A DNA stretch of 64,000 nucleotides from Stenocarpella maydis (taxonomy: Eukaryota > Ascomycota > Sordariomycetes > Diaporthales > Diaporthaceae), in NCBI GenBank assembly GCA_002270565.1, contig NQMI01000033.1, positions 305,909-369,908 of the forward strand. Direction: 5' to 3'. The translations under genes and the position numbers were made by a program. The first letter of the stretch is position 1. Each line of letters starts with the position of its first letter. This document shows positions 60,214 through 64,000 of this stretch, piece by piece. The notes below the pieces were generated by a model. That model did not search any database. It worked only from the letters and a program-made list of their open reading frames with translations, and had not been told where the DNA came from.

Positions 60214-60780
60214 TCAGCGGAGCGGGACGTGTATCGAGCATGCGAAGCGTGCGAGATATGCGGCCCGCGTAGCGTTCTTACCCAGCGTAATCACCCGAAA
60301 GTTATCTGAGTCTGGATTGGTCTGTTCAGAATCCTCGAGTCTGGATTGGTCAATGACGATGTACCTCTGAAAGTATTTAGCCGAGAGGAAATTGTTAAGA
60401 AGACATGTCGTTGAAAATCGTGGTCCGTTGTTAAAGAGGAAGGCGCGGGCCGGAAGGGGGCGTGATGAGGCGCCGCAGGCTCAGCGCCGCAGGCAGGGGG
60501 TCCTAGGGGGTTCCCCCCTAGAAACAACAAGAGGACGCCTTCAGAACAGACTGAATCTATCACCAAGTTGCTTTAAAACAATCAATTTATATCGTTTAGC
60601 GGTTTCTATGGTATTGATAATGAAGAAGCGTGGTTGATATTGGGCGTGGAGCGTGCTTGGGTTGCTTAGTTAGCTAGGGGCTGCAGAGGCATGGGGATAA
60701 GTAGAACGCTATACTGTAAGCGGAGTGGGCCAGCATATCTCGCACGCTTCACGTGCGAGATATATGTCCCGCTCCGCTGA
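60214..60780. mobile_element. MITE-like element with long terminal inverted repeats
   Basis: 567 bp bounded by inverted repeats of about 55 bp. Both begin TCAGCGGAGCGGGAC and contain GAAGCGTGCGAGATATG. The right repeat holds a perfect 12-bp hairpin (60735-60763, ATATCTCGCACG, loop CTTCA). The inside has GC-rich CGCCGCAGG repeats and the direct repeat GAGTCTGGATTGGTC at about 60308 and 60338. No transposase is encoded; the frames at 60291-60637 are short and overlap on both strands. No clear target duplication is seen. It lies 110 bp beyond the beta-galactosidase stop codon. Confidence 0.7.
60735..60763. repeat. Perfect 12-bp hairpin inside the right terminal repeat
   Basis: ATATCTCGCACG and its exact complement are separated by CTTCA. 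The left terminal repeat has a weaker version (TATCGAGCATGCGAAGCGTGCGAGATA). Confidence 0.85.
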
Positions 60781-60890
60781 TCCCTGGGCCGTTGGGTGTG
60801 CGAGTTGACGATTGGCGAGTTGACGATTGCTTCGGGCTGGCAATAGAATGTAGATACTAGGGCTGACAATTGAGCCAGCGGCCCCAAGGT

Positions 60891-63484
60891 CTATTTTATA
60901 TAATCTGGGTCTGGATTATTGCCCCACTTGCGAACTTCCTCACCTCTTGCAAATATAGGCTGGCCCAGCTCTGGTTCAATTTCGAGCACCACAATTTCGT
61001 TGTTCTGCCCAGCCTTCAGAACAGTCCCTGGAAGGTAAAGTGACTGCTGAGGCCCAATAGTCCAATACCTGCCAAGGCTGAAGCCATTTACCCATACCAT
61101 ACCCTTTGTACCGCTCGGGATTGTAATGAATGTGTCAAGTTCTTCTGGGCTGGAAGAATTCTGCACTCTGAAGGTTCCAGAATATAGCATAGGTGATTCT
61201 GTAACCTCAGAGGCGTTCCTGTTCAAGACCAAGGCGGGGACATTCCCCAACGGAAATGATTTTATTGTCCAACCGTCGAGTGTGGAGTTTCCGATGGTCA
61301 CATTCCCCACAATACCCTTGTAAGGGTCGGTCAAGGCATCAAAGGTGTATGCCTCAAGCGACCAGTAGTCCACTCGCCCAAGGTTCTCTACCAATAGTGA
61401 TAGTGTGTCCCCTGGACCAACGTCCAAGGTAATATTCATCGGGTACTGGTCTATCATTTGTCAGATAACTGGTTGCCAGTGATCCAATGCCATCCATCAT
61501 TTAGAAACCGGGGAAGAATGAAACAAAGCAAAGTGACTCGTAGCAGGTTTTTAATGGCCGAGCTTGGACTTACAGATGCTATCAATAACACCAACCCGAC
61601 TTTGATTCACAAAGACAATAACTCTATCCCTGGGACGGTCACCGGGCTGGAGAAGACCTGACATGACCTGTGTCACCTCGTGTTTGTATAATACAAAGCC
61701 ATAGTCCTGGCCAAGCTCCTCCATTGTCTTGGGGTAGACACTTGACGTGCTTGTGGCTGTTGTGTCCCATAGTGACATTCGTGGCACTAGCTGTATCTCA
61801 GGGATACTTAGAAGCGGGACGTTTTCTGGCGGTTCTGGAAGGCTGCGAGCTGAATACTTCTTCAAAGTGTCTCTGAGTGTGAGGTAATAATCTGTAGTAC
61901 GCCCGCTCTCGTCGAGTGGCGAGCCATAATCGTAGCTTGTAGTGAAGGCACTGGTCCTATTCCTCCATATAGAGCCACTACCGAGAGCAAAGTTGGTGCC
62001 ACCGTGGAACATCTTACGAATGTAAGCAGAGACGAATGTATGAAATCAGGGTGTGAGTTTGAAACACGTACATATAGGCTGATGGAGTTGTTTGCTCCGA
62101 GTACAAAGTCCAAATCCTGTACAAATCGCGAGACATCGCTATTTTTGGCCAGATTATGAGGACTGTCCGACCCCCAAGTGTCCGGACCAAGCGTATAGTA
62201 TTCGCCATCGAGGAGAGGTCCGAGTTTTGACGGATCCGTTATATATTTATCCCGAGCGGCGAAGCCACTTACAGGGTCGCCATCGATCTCTGCGAGCACC
62301 TGTGGCCCTCGGGGTTAGCGGATTAAGTGCGGCCATAGACGTATTGCCCGCCTGGGTTCGGTCTGCAAGTCCGTTGCCATGCTGAGACAAAGAATCGGAG
62401 GCTTGGGTCCTGCATTCATATGTGGGTTGTTCAAGGGGCTCAGAAGGGCACTTACCCCATGGACACTGCCCCCAACCAAAGTAAATTCAACACCTCCGTC
62501 GTTTCTGCAGAAATATGATCAATATACTTTGTCAACACATTCCAGGGCGGCGATCCGCAGGTCACGCACGTGTACAAAGGGATGTCATAGGCTTTCTCGA
62601 GAACGTTCCTGAGGAACTCCATGTACTGGATATTTGACCCATAAGAGCCGTACTATCCGAAGATCCAGGTTAGCAAGATGTGATAGAACATGGCTTGCGC
62701 CATTAGTGCTGCACGTGTAGACAAAATGCGCTAGAATCCATTTATACACCGAGTAGACGATTTGGAACATATTACTGACCTCGTTCTCGACCTGGACCAT
62801 CAGCAAAGGTCCGCCATTGGTGACCTGAAGATGCTGCAAATCGACTGCTAGACGTTCCAAGTACCTCGCTGAGTAGTTAAGGTACGGCTCGTTAAATGTC
62901 CTGACTGTTAACCCAGGAACAGTGCTCAGCCACGCTGGGAAACCGCCCCAGTCTCGCTCGCCACAGATATAAGGCCCAGGGCGCAATATAACAAACAAAC
63001 CTTCCTCCTGAGCAATCTCGAAGTACCTGGCTATGTTATTTGATGGCTCATTGCTTCGCCACTGCAGTATTCAGAGTTATCATTCAGTACATGAAGGACA
63101 CGGACCATCCAAATCACAACACAGGTTTGTTGTTTATCTACAAGCTATTCTATACCCGCAAACAAAAAGAGAAGGCTTCGCGGGAGATAAGTGATATCTT
63201 ACCTCTCCAGGCTCTGGTTCCAGCAAGTTCCAATAGACATAGCTAAATATGGTATTGAGACCCATGGCACTGGCTTTGGCGAGCCTATCTCTCCAATACT
63301 CCGGGGGAATACGTTGGGGGTCCATCTGCCCCCCGATGATGGTGAATGGCTCTCCATGGAGGAAAAATGACCTGTTGTCATACGTGAAAGGCCCAGCGGT
63401 GATGGAAAAACTCGGAGGCAGCAATGCCGTCGCTTTTTGAAGCAGAACACCAAGAACCAATTTGGGGAGCAGGTCGAACTTCAT
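60891..63484 (-). CDS. GH35 beta-galactosidase, probably secreted
   Basis: Seven exons on minus: 63484-63203, 63061-62780, 62652-62570, 62504-62456, 62299-62072, 62012-61574 and 61450-60891. All introns are GT-AG, and the product is 640 residues. The N-terminus is a signal peptide (KLVLGVLLQKATA). GH35 landmarks follow in order: GGQMDPQRIP (51-60), VILRPGPYICGERDWGG, GGPLLMVQVENE with acid/base Glu188, GPLLDGEYYT with the expected nucleophile Glu265, MFHGGTNFA, SYDYGSPLDE, and GMVWVNGFSLGRYW near the C-terminus. The architecture follows animal GLB1 and its fungal relatives, which remove terminal beta-linked galactose. One oddity: the segment after the nucleophile reads YYTLGPDTWG, where GLB1 has FYTGWLDHWG, so the substrate-facing Trp is Gly270. 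Reading frames show no RIP damage. The first and fourth introns (141 and 156 nt) are the least certain. Confidence 0.88.
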
Positions 63485-64000
63485 GTTGGCGATATTATCA
63501 AGAGGGAAATGATCGCGGATCAAGTGGCCACATTATCAGAATGATCCTCAAGATGCGTTAAGCGACCTGATAAAATATACACTTTGTCAGGTTACATTTT
63601 GTCCATGGCGGCCATACATGTACTCAACGTTACATTAGGTGACAATCTTTATAGCTACCTTGTTAATAACTCGGGTTTAAATCACCCGTCGCTTCGAAGA
63701 CAGTAGCGCAATATAGAGGAGCGTTCCATTAATTAGGCTAGCTAGGATCAACCTACCCTAGGAGCATTATAGGCGGATCTCCGGGGTAAGGTTTCTCATT
63801 TCCAAAGCTATTAACGTGGTTTACCAGTAAGTGGACCATATCAGTAAGTAGATCAATTTTACAATATTCATCAACTTCTATTAACCTTAGCACTCACCTA
63901 GGGCTAAATAACTAATAAAAGTTAATACTAATTAGTACTAATTACATTTAATTACTTAATTAAAATTAATTTTACTAATTGAAAGGTATTAATAAGATTA
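63485..64000. other. Upstream region of the beta-galactosidase, turning AT-rich
   Basis: This should hold the promoter of the minus-strand gene; I cannot name a specific site. From about 63,870 the sequence is strongly AT-rich and probably begins another RIP-mutated block. No gene is seen. Confidence 0.55.

Noticed and set aside
60291..60637. Short frames on both strands inside the MITE-like element
   Set aside because: They are under 95 residues, overlap each other and have no transposase motif.

Overview
This window looks like nuclear DNA of a filamentous ascomycete (Pezizomycotina, most likely Sordariomycetes). The evidence is short introns of about 50-160 nt with GT-AG ends and CTRAY branch sites, protein families typical of this group, and a sharp split between GC-balanced DNA and very AT-rich DNA. 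The AT-rich part is full of retrotransposons whose Gln and Trp codons have become stops and whose Cys codons have become Tyr, the C-to-T/G-to-A signature of repeat-induced point mutation (RIP). The species is not identified.

Layout. 1-26,300 is GC-balanced but has no gene I can recognise; it holds many micro- and minisatellites (including about 340 bp of GTT), a 44-nt poly-A tract and a few long but unconvincing open frames. 26,341-35,527 is a compact gene cluster: an NAD(P)-dependent SDR reductase (+), a SIT4/PP6 protein phosphatase (-), a divergently placed UPF3-like nonsense-mediated-decay factor (+), and a single-exon coiled-coil protein (-). 35,500-39,850 is intergenic and passes through AT-rich tandem arrays into a small GC-normal island.

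39,850-60,060 is a nested graveyard of RIP-mutated LTR retrotransposons. The centre is a Ty3/gypsy chromovirus (42,914-53,156) with gag, protease, reverse transcriptase, integrase C-terminus plus chromodomain, an antisense accessory frame, polypurine tract and two LTRs. A solo LTR has inserted into its 5' LTR (target duplication GATAG). A tandem three-LTR Ty1/copia-type element has inserted into its protease (target duplication AGCAT). A second gypsy element runs on the minus strand (about 53,700-57,700), followed by LTRs of two more groups. Four N positions or runs mark incomplete assembly here.

60,214-60,780 is a MITE-like element with inverted repeats of about 55 bp. It sits just behind a seven-exon GH35 beta-galactosidase gene (60,891-63,484, minus) that is not RIP-damaged. 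The right edge turns AT-rich again.

The genes do not form a pathway: phosphatase signalling, mRNA surveillance, carbonyl reduction and sugar hydrolysis are independent functions. The least expected observations are in the retrotransposons: LTR copies of one family carry copy-specific variable segments, each dominated by a different short motif and always placed between the same constant boundaries, one of them telomere-like; and two elements carry an antisense reading frame upstream of the 3' LTR.
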